Below are positions 48,263 through 56,986 of a stretch of DNA of 64,000 nt, piece by piece. The notes beneath the pieces are model-generated. The model was not told the DNA's origin. It did no database searches and saw nothing but the letters and a program-made list of their open reading frames with translations. The translations under genes were made by a program, and so were the position numbers. Numbering within the stretch: the stretch's first letter is position 1; every line of letters begins with the position of its first letter. Source of the stretch: CAWJKP01 sp963843465 (GTDB lineage Bacteria; Planctomycetota; Planctomycetia; Pirellulales; Thermoguttaceae); NCBI GenBank assembly GCA_963843465.1, contig CAWJKP010000001.1, forward strand, positions 62,001-126,000, in the 5' to 3' direction.

Positions 48263-48449
48263 GAACGATACGCAAGACAAAAACAACGGCGACGGTTGGA
48301 GTGCTGACGGTCCGGTCAAGCTCAAGACCGGATGTTTTGATGTCGAAACCGAGATCGGATTAGTCCATGTTGACACCTTCGATCTTGAAGAGGCGGACCG
48401 CATCAATCGGCAACGGAAGTCGTCTGCGGACCCTCACGCCAAGCCCTGA
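48261..48449 (+). CDS. Small hypothetical protein (62 aa)
   Basis: MNDTQDKNNGDGWSADGPVK then GCFDVETEIGLVHVDTFDLE, EADRINRQRK. Acidic, soluble, not recognised. It is the only plus-strand candidate inside the cobalamin cluster. Its ATG overlaps the longest cbiM start on the opposite strand, which argues that one of the two starts is wrong. It overlaps the metallopeptidase-like gene at the 3' end. Confidence 0.35.
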   Translation: MNDTQDKNNGDGWSADGPVKLKTGCFDVETEIGLVHVDTFDLEEADRINRQRKSSADPHAKP

Positions 48450-49026
48450 TCTTTCCAAAACCTCAAGCACGCCGCACAGTGCCGGCGGGCATCTTCGGAA
48501 TAGTTCCACGCGAAGATCGCAAAGTTTGCAAATCCTTCGCTCGCTTCCTGATCCACTACGCCTAGCCGGTCATTGATTGCGTCTCTGTTTTCTTGCCAGG
48601 CGTTCTTCCATGCCCGGCTCAGTGACAATGGGGCGGACTCTCCCTTGCCCCAATCAATGGCGTGTGCAAACTCGTGAGCATACCCATCGCACGTACTTCT
48701 AGAAAACCTGTCACCCGTGTCGCTACCCCCGTTCAGGTGCAGGCTGCAAAGATAGGGCCGTGAGGAATCGCGGACGCACAGACCGCGAATGCCAACCGCA
48801 TCGGCCAAGCCGGGTCGCAAGGCGCCAAAAAGCGAACAATGCTCTCCGTGTCCGGGTAGTACGTGATCGCCTGCACGTTTGTGTTCCATCGCTCCAGCGC
48901 CTTCGGACCCATCGCTCGGATAACCTTCTCCGCCGCCGCCCGGTACTTGGCTCTCTTGGCCACCGTCAGTCCGGCGGCGCCGGCCAGATGGCGGTCGATC
49001 GTGGCCATTGCCTGATGGAAAGACAT
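48434..49026 (-). CDS. Putative zinc metallopeptidase-like protein (frameshifted)
   Basis: The first frame reads MSFHQAMATIDRHLAGAAGL to DTESIVRFLAPCDPAWPMR. Near 48810 the sense continues in the next frame: VRDSSRPYLCSLHLNGGSDT, CDGYAHEFAHAIDWGKGESA, EASEGFANFAIFAWNYSEDA. HEFAH is an HExxH zinc motif, and E in QEASEGFANF could be the third ligand region, as in gluzincin-like domains. About 197 residues when repaired. It interrupts the cobalamin operon between cbiXC and cbiM and has no evident role in B12 synthesis. Confidence 0.5.
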
Positions 49027-49043
49027 TCCTGGACAATCCCCCT

Positions 49044-50036
49044 CTATCCTTCCGCCAGGGCCAAGGCGTTGATTACGGCCGCCGCCACGGGGCTGCCGCC
49101 GCGGCTGGTGGTGTTGGTGATGTAGCAGAGATCGCTGGCCATGAGGGCCAGCTTCGACTGCCTCGCGCCGACCAGTCCCACGGGGAGCCCGACGACCAGG
49201 ACCGGCCGCGGCCCGCCCAACCGCGCCAGCTCGATCACTTTGACCAGCGCCGTGGGGGCGTTGCCCACGGCGACGATGGCCCCCTCCAGCCGCGGGCCGA
49301 CGATCTCGATCGCCGCGGCCGCGCGGGTCATGCTCCGCTGTTTGGCCCGCAGGGCCGCCTCGTCCCAGTCGATAGTCGAGAGCACTTCGCTCTGGGTCCG
49401 CGTGATGCCCGCCTGGAGCATCTTCACGTCGCAGACGATCAGTCTTCGCTCGGCCAGGGCCGCCCGGCCGCGCGCGACGGCCTGCGGATGAAACCGCAGC
49501 GTGCGGGCGTAGGAGACGTCGGCCGTGGCGTGGACCACCCGGCGGATCACGCTCCGAGCCCCTTCGTCGGCCGCCGGCCAGTCGGCAAGCTGGCGGTCGA
49601 CGATCTCGAAGCTCCGCCGTTGGATCGCCGCGGCATCGCCGGGAGGCATCTCCTCGGGATCGGCGTAAACCAAGAGCCGATCCACCACCAGGTCCTCCAG
49701 GACAGGCTCGTCCTCCAGCGTCGGCAACATCTCCAGGGTCACGTCGGGGAAGCTCCGGCGGCAGGCGTCCAGAAGTTCGGGGATGTCCTTGGTGATGTGT
49801 CGTCCCTCGCCGAGAAAGTGGGGCATGAGCAGGATCCGCCGCACGCCTCGGCCGGCCAACTCGGCAACCTGGTCGGGGATGTTCGGCCGGGCGATGGAGA
49901 AGAACGTGGCCAGCACGTCGGCCGAGCCCAGCCGGGCGGCGATCCGCGCGACGAGGGCCTCGAAGCGGCGGGTGAACTCCGCCCGCCGACTGCCGTGGCT
50001 GACGATCAAGATGCCCGTTCGCTGGCCTTGGCTCAT
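49044..50036 (-). CDS. cbiXC: Sirohydrochlorin cobaltochelatase CbiX fused to precorrin-8X methylmutase CbiC
   Basis: Residues 1-125 are a short CbiX chelatase that inserts cobalt into sirohydrochlorin: ILIVSHGSRRAEFTRRFEAL, ARPNIPDQVAELAGRGVRRI, MPHFLGEGRHITKDIPELL (His residues typical). Residues 130-330 are CbiC/CobH, which moves a methyl group to give (hydrogeno)cobyrinate: SFEIVDRQLADWP, RRVVHATADVSYARTLRFHP, VCDVKMLQAGITRT, AIVAVGNAPTALVKVIEL, GARQSKLALMA, TNTTSRGGSPVAAAVINALA. Both domains are complete, so one chain catalyses an early and a late step. Confidence 0.93.
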   Translation of the reverse strand: MSQGQRTGILIVSHGSRRAEFTRRFEALVARIAARLGSADVLATFFSIARPNIPDQVAELAGRGVRRILLMPHFLGEGRHITKDIPELLDACRRSFPDVTLEMLPTLEDEPVLEDLVVDRLLVYADPEEMPPGDAAAIQRRSFEIVDRQLADWPAADEGARSVIRRVVHATADVSYARTLRFHPQAVARGRAALAERRLIVCDVKMLQAGITRTQSEVLSTIDWDEAALRAKQRSMTRAAAAIEIVGPRLEGAIVAVGNAPTALVKVIELARLGGPRPVLVVGLPVGLVGARQSKLALMASDLCYITNTTSRGGSPVAAAVINALALAEG

Positions 50037-50070
50037 GCGTGACCCTTAGTTTCTGTTGCGGAAGGTAATG

Positions 50071-50167
50071 GTAGGGTGGGACCAGGCCGCCTTGGCGGCC
50101 GCCGGCCCACCAGAATCATGTGGCATTGGTGGGCCGGCATCGCTATCGCGAGCTTGTCCCACCCTAC
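50071..50167. repeat. Palindromic repeat, family E
   Basis: The arms GTAGGGTGGGACCAGGCCGC and CGAGCTTGTCCCACCCTACT enclose CCACCAGAATC...TTGGTGG. It lies between cobB and cbiXC. Confidence 0.8.
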
Positions 50168-50203
50168 TTCTGACGATCAAGATGCCCGTTCGCTGGCCTT
50201 GGC

Positions 50204-51657
50204 TCATGCGTGCTCCTTACAGCGTTCGAGGAAAAACTGCACCGACTGCGGCCGCGAGGCCCAGTGCAGATGGACGTAACTGGCCAGCACGCTGCCCCGC
50301 GCGAAGCCTTCCAACCGGCCGGGCTCCGTGTGGCGGCGCGAAAGCGCGTAGGCCGGCTGCCAGCCCGCGGACCGGCTCTGGTCGGCGGTGATCTGCGAGT
50401 AATGAAACTCATGCCCGCGGCACTGCCAGCCGGCGGGTCCCCAGAGCCCGTCGCCCAGCAGCGCGACTTCGACGTAGCCCAGGCGGGCCAACCGCGGCAG
50501 CATTCGGGTGTCGACGGGCAGCACGTGGGCCATCTCGTGGGTGCGGTCGTCGGCCGTCCTCAGGCAACGTCCCAGGTACATCAGCCCGCCGCACTCGGCG
50601 TAGACGCACCGTCCCGAGGCGGCGAAATCGCGGACCGCTTCGAGCATCGGCCGATTGGCCGCCAGCCGTTCGGCGTGCAATTCGGGGTAGCCGCCGCCGA
50701 AATAGAGGGCGTCGAGATTCTCGGGAAGCGCGGTCGAGGCAAGGGGCGAGAAGGCGACCAGCTCGGCGCCCTGTTCCGCCAGCGATTCGAGGTTGTCGGG
50801 ATAATAGAAGTGGAACGCCTCATCCCTGGCCAGGCCCAGGCGAAACGCCGCCGCTCTTCCCGTAGCAGGCACACTCCGTGTGCCGTCCGCCCCGGCACAC
50901 GGAATGTGCCTGCTACGGCAGATGCCGTGGCGGACGGCACACGGAGTGTGCCTGCTACTATCCGCGCCGGCCAGTGCGACGATCGCATCAAGATCGGCGT
51001 ACTGCTCCAGGGCGTCGGCCAACTGGTCGATGATGGCGGCAGTGATCCCGCTCTGGTCCGCGGCGACCAGACCGAGGTGGCGGTTTTCGAGTTTCGGCAG
51101 GGCGCGCGCGGGACAGCCCCGACCAGGGGCGGCAGACCGGCCGCGCGGAGCGATCCGGCCAAGAGCTGGCCATGCCCGGGGGAGCCACTCTGATTGGCGA
51201 TCACGCCGGCCAACCGCAAGCGCAGTTCAAAATGGGTGAACCCGTGGACCGTCGCGGCCAGACTCCGGGCGGCCCCGTGGGCGTTGACCGCCAAGAGCAC
51301 CGGCGCGTCCAGCGCCAGGGCGATCTCGGCCGTGCTGCCTTCCAGCCCGTCGGGCGAGGCCCCGCAGAAAAGGCCCATCACGCCCTCGACCAGGGCCAGG
51401 TCCGCGCCGGCCGTCGCCCGGGCGAAGAGCTGTCCGACATACTCAGCCGAGGTCATCCAGCCGTCGAGGTTGTAACACGTCCGGCCGGAGGCCATCGCCA
51501 GGTAGGTCGGGTCGAGGAAATCGGGACCCACCTTGAAGGTCTGGACCACGAGCCCGCGGCGGACCAGGGCGCGGGCCAGCCCCAGCGTGAGCGAGGTCTT
51601 GCCCACGCCGCTGCCGGTCGCCGCAATCACCAGCCTGGGACAACTTCCAGTCACCAT
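50204..51657 (-). CDS. cobB: Cobyrinic acid a,c-diamide synthase (frameshifted, with repeat insert)
   Basis: ATP- and glutamine-dependent amidation of the a and c carboxylates (CobB/CbiA). N-terminal synthetase part: LVIAATGSGVGKTSLTLGLA, FKVGPDFLDPTYLAMASGR, NLDGWM, VEGVMGLFCGA. The C-terminal glutaminase-like part in a second frame has LDALYFGGGYPELHAERLAA and CVYAECGGLMYLG (nucleophile Cys). The frame changes near 51105; one missing base in CGCGCGCCC would join VGAVPRG to ALPKLENRHLGL. A family B repeat (50862-50958) adds about 30 residues in frame (SSRHTPCAVRHGICRSRHIP). It overlaps cobO by 7 bp. Confidence 0.9.
50862..50958. repeat. Family B repeat inside cobB, three to four arms (in frame)
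   Basis: Hairpins GGCACACTCCGTGTGCC, GGCACACGGAATGTGCC and GGCACACGGAGTGTGCC in alternating orientation, bounded by GTAGCA and TGCTAC. Confidence 0.85.
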
Positions 51658-52178
51658 TCGACCCCCGCTTGTGCCGCAATGCCGTTGGTCAGGCCGTGTT
51701 TGACTTCCCGCATCTCGGTCACCGTGTCGGCCGCGGCCAGAAGCGACTCGGTCGCCCCGCGGCCGGTCAAGACGACGCAGGTCCCCGCCCGAGCCCGCTG
51801 CAGGACGGCCAGCACGTCGGCCTCGGGCAGCAGTCCCTTCGCAACGGCGACGCAAATCTCATCGAGGATCACCAGCCGTGCCTGGCCGGCCGCGACGATC
51901 CGCTCGGCTTCGGCCAATCCCTCGCGGGCGGCCGCCTGGTGCGCGGCGATCGCCGGGTCACCGGCCTTGGGCAGGAATCCCCGGCCGGCCTGGACGATCG
52001 TCACGTCCGGCAGCCGCGCCAGGGCCCGGATCTCGCCCACGGTGCGGTCGGCCTTGACGAACTGTACGATGGCCACCGGCAAGCCATGGCCGGCGGCGCA
52101 GAGCGCCATGCCCAAGGCGGCCGTGGTCTTGCCCTTGCCGTCGCCCGTGAAGACGAGGATTCGCACGTCCGGGTTCAT
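51651..52178 (-). CDS. cobO: Corrinoid adenosyltransferase (ATP:co(I)rrinoid)
   Basis: Transfers the adenosyl group of ATP to Co(I) of corrinoids (CobO/CobA/BtuR). 175 residues: ILVFTGDGKGKTTAALGMAL (P-loop), VAIVQFVKADRTVGEI, LVILDEICVAVAKGLLPEAD, CVVLTGRGATESLLAAAD, TEMREVKHGL. Complete, no repeats. It overlaps both neighbours. Confidence 0.95.
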   Translation of the reverse strand: MNPDVRILVFTGDGKGKTTAALGMALCAAGHGLPVAIVQFVKADRTVGEIRALARLPDVTIVQAGRGFLPKAGDPAIAAHQAAAREGLAEAERIVAAGQARLVILDEICVAVAKGLLPEADVLAVLQRARAGTCVVLTGRGATESLLAAADTVTEMREVKHGLTNGIAAQAGVEW

Positions 52179-53149
52179 GCGGCGGTCCTCCAGCGATGCC
52201 AGAGATAAATCGCACCCAGGCGGACCGCCACGCCGGCCGCCACGAACAACATCGCCGCGGCCAGCATCATGGCGTTGGCGGCCGGAATGTGCCGGGCGGC
52301 CAACGGCACCTGCGGGTCGCCGATGGTCGGCTTCTCCAGCGGCTGGCCGTCATAGCAGTTCAGGCCGCCGAGCTGCACGCCCAAGGCCCCGGCCATGGCG
52401 GCCTCGGGCAGGCCGGCGTTAGGGCTGGCGTGGTTGCGGCCGTCGCGGACCAGGATCCGCAGGGCCCCCAGCCCTCGCTGCCGGAGGAGCATCGCCGCCA
52501 GGCAGACCAAAGGCGCGGTGAGCCGAGCAGGCAGGTAGTTGGCCACATCGTCGATCCGCGCGGCCGCCCAGCCGAAACGGGCGTAGCGTGCGTCCTGGTG
52601 GCCGAACATCGAGTCCAGCGTGTTGATCGCCCGGTAGACCACGGCCCCCACGGGTCCGACCGCCAGGGCGTAGAACAGCGGCGCGGTGACACCGTCCACG
52701 GTGCTCTCCGCCACGCTCTCGACCGCCGCGCGGACTACGCCCGAGGCGTCCAGCCGATCCGTGTCGCGGCCCACGATCCGGCCCACCCGCCGCCGCGCCT
52801 CGGGCAGGTCGCCGGCCACCAACGCGGCGAAGACGGCCTGGCTGTGGACGGCCAGGTCGCGGGCGGCAAGCGTCGTGTAGATCAGGCCCACGGCCACGGC
52901 GTCGGCGGCCAGCCAGTGCCAGCGGCCGGCTAGGGTGATCGCCCCCCAGGCGGCGCCGCCGGCAACGGCCACCACGGCGACCGCCGCCGCCAGGCCCGCG
53001 ATGCGACCGTCGCCCAGCCATCGCCGCGCCAGCTTCTCCGTCACGCCGGCCAGCCGGCCGATGCCGCGGACCGGGTGCGGCAGCCAGCGCGGATCGCCCA
53101 GGGCCAGATCCACGAGCAGGGCCGCAACAACCTGTAACTCGATGCTCAT
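52175..53149 (-). CDS. cbiB: Adenosylcobinamide-phosphate synthase
   Basis: Membrane enzyme that attaches aminopropanol phosphate (or aminopropanol) to adenosylcobyric acid (CbiB/CobD of the aerobic nomenclature). 324 residues from 53149: VVAALLVDLALGDPRWLPHP, VRGIGRLAG, VGRDTDRLDASGVVRAAVES, VAESTVDGVTAPLFYALAVG, FGHQDARYARFGWAAARIDD, DGRNHASPNAGLPEAAMAGA. About four to five membrane segments. The start matches the family. Its stop overlaps the cobO ATG (ATGA). Confidence 0.94.
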   Translation of the reverse strand: MSIELQVVAALLVDLALGDPRWLPHPVRGIGRLAGVTEKLARRWLGDGRIAGLAAAVAVVAVAGGAAWGAITLAGRWHWLAADAVAVGLIYTTLAARDLAVHSQAVFAALVAGDLPEARRRVGRIVGRDTDRLDASGVVRAAVESVAESTVDGVTAPLFYALAVGPVGAVVYRAINTLDSMFGHQDARYARFGWAAARIDDVANYLPARLTAPLVCLAAMLLRQRGLGALRILVRDGRNHASPNAGLPEAAMAGALGVQLGGLNCYDGQPLEKPTIGDPQVPLAARHIPAANAMMLAAAMLFVAAGVAVRLGAIYLWHRWRTAA

Positions 53150-53159
53150 CGCAACCCCA

Positions 53160-54756
53160 TCATGCGGTAAATCCGTTCCACGGGCAGCGCAGGCGGACGG
53201 CCTCCGCCAGCCGCTCCAGGGCCGGCTCGATGTCGTACCGGCCGACCACCCGGCCGATCGGCGGAAGACCCCGGCCAGCGCGCAGCCGATCAATGAACCA
53301 GCGGCGGAAGGCGTCGGCGTCGAAGACCCCGTGGAGATACGTGCCCCAGACGCGGCCGTCGGGCGAGGCGGCGCCCAGGATCTCGCCGTCCGGCCGGCGA
53401 AACTCGGGCACGCAAGCGCCGACGTCGGTCTGCCCGTGGTGAATCTCGTAGCCCGTCACCTCCAGACCCGAAGCCGCATGACGGGCCGCAGTCCGCCGCA
53501 ACGTCTTCTCGGCGGCCAGCACGGTATTGACCCCCAAGAGCCCCAGCCCCCGCGGGTCCTCGCCGGCCGGCGTGGCCGCAGTAGCAGGCACACTCCGTGT
53601 GCCGTCCGCCGGGGCTAACGGAGATGCGGCAGAGCGGACGGCACACGGCGTGTGCCTGCTACTCTCGATTCCCAGCGGGTCGCGGATCTGGTGGCCGAGC
53701 ATCTGGAAGCCGCCGCAAATCCCCACCACCTCGCAGCGACCCGACCGGGCCAACTGGCAGATCCGCTCGGCCAGCCCGCTGGATCGCAGGCAGGCCAGGT
53801 CGCCCAGGGTGTTCTTGCTGCCGCCCACCAGCACGGCGTCGGGCTGGTCCAGGTCCGACGGCCCGCGGACGATCCGCAACCGCACGTCCGGCTCCACGCG
53901 GAAGGCGTCGAAGTCGCTGAAGTTCGACAGGTGCGGCAGATCGACCAGAGCGATCTCGACTGCGCCGGCCGACGTTCTCGTCGATAGTAGTAGGCACACG
54001 CCGTGTGCCGTCCAAAGCGGCACACGGCGTGTGCCTGCTACCTTGGGCCTTGAACTCCACGGAATCTTCCTCGGGGAGGTTCAAGGCGTCGAGGTAGGGG
54101 ACCACGCCCAGCACCGGCCGGCCGGTATGCCGCAGCGTGTAGTCCAAGGCCGGCCCGAGCAGGCCCGCATCGCCGCGGAAGCGATTGATCACCCAGCCGG
54201 CGACCAGCTCCCGCTCCCAGGCGGCCAGCACTTCCATCGTGCCCACGAAGGAGGCGAAGACCCCGCCCCGGTCGATGTCGCCGACGATCAGCACGGGGGC
54301 CCCGGCGTGCCGGGCCATCCGCATGTTGACAATGTCATGGCTCTTGAGGTTGACTTCGCCCGGCGAGCCGGCCCCCTCCAGCACCACGGCGTCGAACTCG
54401 GCCGCCAGGCTATCGTACGACTCGCAGGCCACGCCGAAGCCTTCCCGCTTGTAGTCCACGTACTCTCCGACCCGCATGTTGCCCAGCGGCTTGCCCCGCA
54501 CGATCACCTGGCAGCCGGTGTCCGAGTTGGGCTTGAGCAGGATCGGGTTCATCCGCACGTCGGGCTCCAGCCGGCAAGCCTGGGCCTGCACCACCTGGGC
54601 CCGGCCCATCTCCCGGCCGTCCCCGGTGACGAAGGAGTTGAGCGACATGTTCTGGGCCTTGAAGGGAGCCGCGTGGAAACCGTCCTGGAGAAGGATCCGG
54701 CAGAAGGCGGCCGTCAGCAGGCTCTTGCCCGCGTTGGACGACGTCCCCTGGAACAT
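53160..54756 (-). CDS. cobQ: Cobyric acid synthase (fused to CobD; frame broken in a repeat)
   Basis: Glutamine-dependent amidation of adenosylcobyrinic acid diamide at b, d, e and g (CobQ/CbiP). N-terminal part: MFQGTSSNAGKSLLTAAFCR, PFKAQNMSLNSFVTGDGREM, LEGAGSPGEVNLKSHDIVNM, GDIDRGGVFASFVG. The C-terminal glutaminase in another frame has IALVDLPHLSNFSDFDAF, VGICGGFQMLG (Cys), YEIHHGQTD and TYLHGVFD. The frame changes inside the family B repeat at 53987-54041; a further family B repeat (53581-53662) is in frame. No stop separates it from upstream cobD: the two are joined through a third family B cluster (54772-54879). An ATG at 54756 could still start CobQ alone. Confidence 0.88.
53581..53662. 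repeat. Family B repeat inside cobQ (in frame)
   Basis: The arms GTAGCAGGCACACTCCGTGT and GGCACACGGCGTGTGCCTGC-TAC, with a central GCCGGGGCTAACGG piece, add about 28 residues after the glutaminase cysteine region. Confidence 0.85.
53987..54041. repeat. Family B repeat at the frame change in cobQ
   Basis: Hairpins GGCACACGCCGTGTGCC and GGCACACGGCGTGTGCC. The CobQ frame upstream (EEDSVEFKAQGSRHTPCAAL) differs from the frame downstream (VEIALVDLPHLSNF). Confidence 0.85.
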
Positions 54757-56040
54757 CAAGGCCGGGGTAGAGTAGCAGGCACACGCCGTGTGCCGTCCGC
54801 CGCTTCCTCCGCCTTGGGCGGACGGCACACGGCGTGTGCCTGCTACGATCGCGGACGGCACACGGCGTGTGCCTGCTACAATCTCCGCCAGCGAGTCGCA
54901 CAGCGCCGCGTTCTCCTCGGCGGTCCGCACGGCGATGCGGAAGAATCGGCTGTCGAGGTACTGGCCGGGAGCGAAGGTGCGGATGGCGATCCGCCCGCGC
55001 AAGAGCCGCTCGGCCAAGGCGAGGGCGTCCAGGTCCGGCCGGTCGATCCGCACCAGGAGGAAATTGGCCCTGCCCGGATAGACGTGGAGACCCTCGATGC
55101 GGCCCAGCGCGTCGGCCAGCTCGCGACGCCGGGCGGCGACGTAGCGGACCGTCTGCTCGACGTAGTCGTCCTCGTCCAGCAAGGCCAGGCCCACCGCCTG
55201 GGCGAGCGAGTTGACCGACCAGGGCAAAATCCTCGCCCGCAGCCGCTCGGCCGTCGCCGCCCCGGCCACCGCGTAGCCCAGCCGCAGACCGGCAATGGCG
55301 TAGAGCTTGGTCAGCGACCGCAGCACGATCACGTTGTTTCCCGTAGGACGGATTGCCAATCCGTCCAGCGGGTCGACCATCGACCGGCAGCCTTCGACGA
55401 AGCCGGCAAAGGCCTCGTCGACGACGAACCACGTCCTGGGTCGGGCGCGGGCCAGGCGGACAAGCCGCTCCTTGTCCAGCCACAGGCCGGTGGGGTTGTT
55501 GGGCTGTCCCAAGAGCACGAGATCCCCGTCTCGGAGCCGGCGATCCAGGCCCGCCCAGTCGAGCTCGAATGTGCGACGGATTGCTAATCCGTCCGGCACT
55601 GGGGCTGATGTCGTGGACGGATTGGCAATCCGTCCTCCAGGAGCGCCGGCGCTGGTTTCCTCGTCACTATCAAGCGGGATCTCCTCGACCGGCCGGTCCG
55701 CCAGCCGGACCGCGGCCCCGTAGTCGGTGTACGACGGCACGGGAATCACCGCCCGGGCGTAATCCAGGGCTCCGGCCAGCGCGAAGAGCAGCTCCGTCGA
55801 GCCGTTGCCGACGACCACCTCCCCGGCAGGCACCTGGTGCTTTCGCGCGAGCCCTTCGGCCAGCTCGGCACTCTGGGGATCGGGATAGTGGACCAGCGCG
55901 TCGATATTCCGGCTGATCACCGCGCGGAGCGACTCCGGCGGCCCCAGCGGATTGACGCTGGCGCTGAAATCGAGGATCTCCTCCGGGCGGCATCCGGCCC
56001 GCAGGGCCAGGGCGCGGAGATTTCCACCGTGCCGGCTCAT
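54757..56040 (-). CDS. cobD: Threonine-phosphate decarboxylase / aminotransferase-like CobD, fused to CobQ
   Basis: PLP-dependent enzyme making (R)-1-amino-2-propanol phosphate for the nucleotide loop. Motifs are MSRHGGNLRALALRAGCRPE, ILDFSASVNPLGPP, VVVGNGSTELLFALAGALDY, VLLGQPNNPTGLWLDKERLV, FVVDEAFAGFVEG and the PLP lysine region VLRSLTKLYAIAGLRLGYAV. Family G repeats add GGRIANPSTTSAPVPDGLAI and PLDGLAIRP in frame. The frame then runs without a stop through family B repeats (54772-54879) into CobQ. The ATG overlaps the cobS stop (ATGA). Confidence 0.9.
54772..54879. repeat. Family B repeat cluster forming the CobD-CobQ linker
   Basis: Three arms (GTAGCAGGCACACGCCGTGT, then two copies of GGCACACGGCGTGTGCCTGC-TAC). 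They encode IVAGTRRVPSA twice and GGRHTACACYS between the CobD and CobQ domains. Confidence 0.85.
55342..55368. repeat. Family G hairpin inside cobD (in frame)
   Basis: GGACGGATTGCCAATCCGTCC, a near-perfect palindrome. It adds PLDGLAIRPTG to the protein. Confidence 0.8.
55573..55635. repeat. Family G palindromic doublet inside cobD (in frame)
   Basis: GACGGATTGCTAATCCGTCC and GGACGGATTGGCAATCCGTC, separated by about 22 bp. They add the block GGRIANPSTT...DGLAIRRT. Confidence 0.82.
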
Positions 56041-56864
56041 GGGATCCACCTCGCCAGGGCCAAAGGCCAGACGGCCAGCATCACCGCCGGCACCGTCTCC
56101 AGAAGCTCGCTCACCGCGCCCAACGTGTCGCCGGTGATGCCGCCGAGCTTGCGTTGCAGGTAGCCGGCCGAAACGAGCATCGCTGCCAGGGCGACGCCGC
56201 CGATCGCCAGCCCCCGCGGCCCGAACAATCCCCAGCCGACGGCGGCCAACAGCCCCAGCGCCCAGGCCGCAGCCAAGCAGATCCCGCTTGCCAAGCAGGT
56301 CCCGCTTGCCGAGCGGGACGACCGAAGTCCTGCCCGGCCGGCAGAACCTACTGGTTGACAAAAGATAGTCCCCAGGCCGCCGGGCCGCACGTAGCGGAGC
56401 AGGGCCAGGTGGACCACGATCGCCGCCCGGCCGGCCAGCGGCATCAAGAGCACCGCCGGCCAGCGGAGCCCGGAAGGCATCGAGGCCAGCGCCGAGAACT
56501 TGGCCAGCAGGATCACCAACACGGCCACCAGGCCCATCGGGCCGACGTGGCTGTCCTTCATGATCTCCAACATGCGGTCCCGCGATCGGGAGCTGAACAG
56601 CCCGTCGGCCGAGTCCGATAGGCCGTCCAGGTGCAGGCAGCCGGAGAGGCCCAACAGCAGCACGACCAGTGCCAGCGCGGCCAACATATCGGGAACCTTG
56701 AACCGCTCCAGGGCCCAGGCCGTCGCGGCGCCCAGCCCGCCCAGCAGCAGACCGACCAAGGGAAAGCAGGGGACGCTCCGCGCCAGGTCCTCTTCGGCCG
56801 AGCCCCAGGAGCCGGGGACCGGGAAGACGGTGAGGAATCGCAGGGCTGCCAGGAAACGCTTCAT
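56037..56864 (-). CDS. cobS: Adenosylcobinamide-GDP ribazoletransferase (cobalamin synthase)
   Basis: Integral membrane enzyme joining AdoCbi-GDP and alpha-ribazole (phosphate). 275 residues: FLAALRFLTVFPVPG, GLSGCLHLDGLSDSADGLFS-SRSRDRMLEIMKDSHVGPMG (acidic metal motif), PLAGRAAIVVHLALLRYVRP, GGITGDTLGAVSELLETVPA. A short foreign block (SAGRAGLRSSRSASGTCLAS) between membrane segments comes from a GCTTGCC.AGC.GG.AC repeat. Stop overlaps cobD start. Confidence 0.93.
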   Translation of the reverse strand: MKRFLAALRFLTVFPVPGSWGSAEEDLARSVPCFPLVGLLLGGLGAATAWALERFKVPDMLAALALVVLLLGLSGCLHLDGLSDSADGLFSSRSRDRMLEIMKDSHVGPMGLVAVLVILLAKFSALASMPSGLRWPAVLLMPLAGRAAIVVHLALLRYVRPGGLGTIFCQPVGSAGRAGLRSSRSASGTCLASGICLAAAWALGLLAAVGWGLFGPRGLAIGGVALAAMLVSAGYLQRKLGGITGDTLGAVSELLETVPAVMLAVWPLALARWIP

Positions 56865-56881
56865 GTTACCTTGCGGTGGTT

Positions 56882-56976
56882 GTACTCCTCACGCTCCGCG
56901 TGAGGTTCGGTCGGTTCGGCCTCACGCGGAGCGTGAGGTTCGGTCGGTTCGGCCTCACGCGGAGCGTGAGGAGTAC
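56882..56976. repeat. Family A repeat, three hairpins, between cobT and cobS
   Basis: TCACGCTCCGCGTGAGG followed by two direct copies of CCTCACGCGGAGCGTGAGG with the spacer TTCGGTCGGTTCGG; ends in GAGTAC. It fills the 122-bp cobT-cobS gap. Confidence 0.85.
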
Positions 56977-56986
56977 GGTTGCCGTC

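Noticed and set aside
43625..54879. Family B copies spread over the cob genes as a CRISPR-like or operator array
   Set aside because: They are irregularly spaced by kilobases, differ in arm number and lie inside coding sequence, so neither an array nor a set of operators fits.
53527..55587. 686-residue plus-strand open frame over cobQ/cobD
   Set aside because: It is antisense to conserved cobalamin genes and contains repeat translations only.
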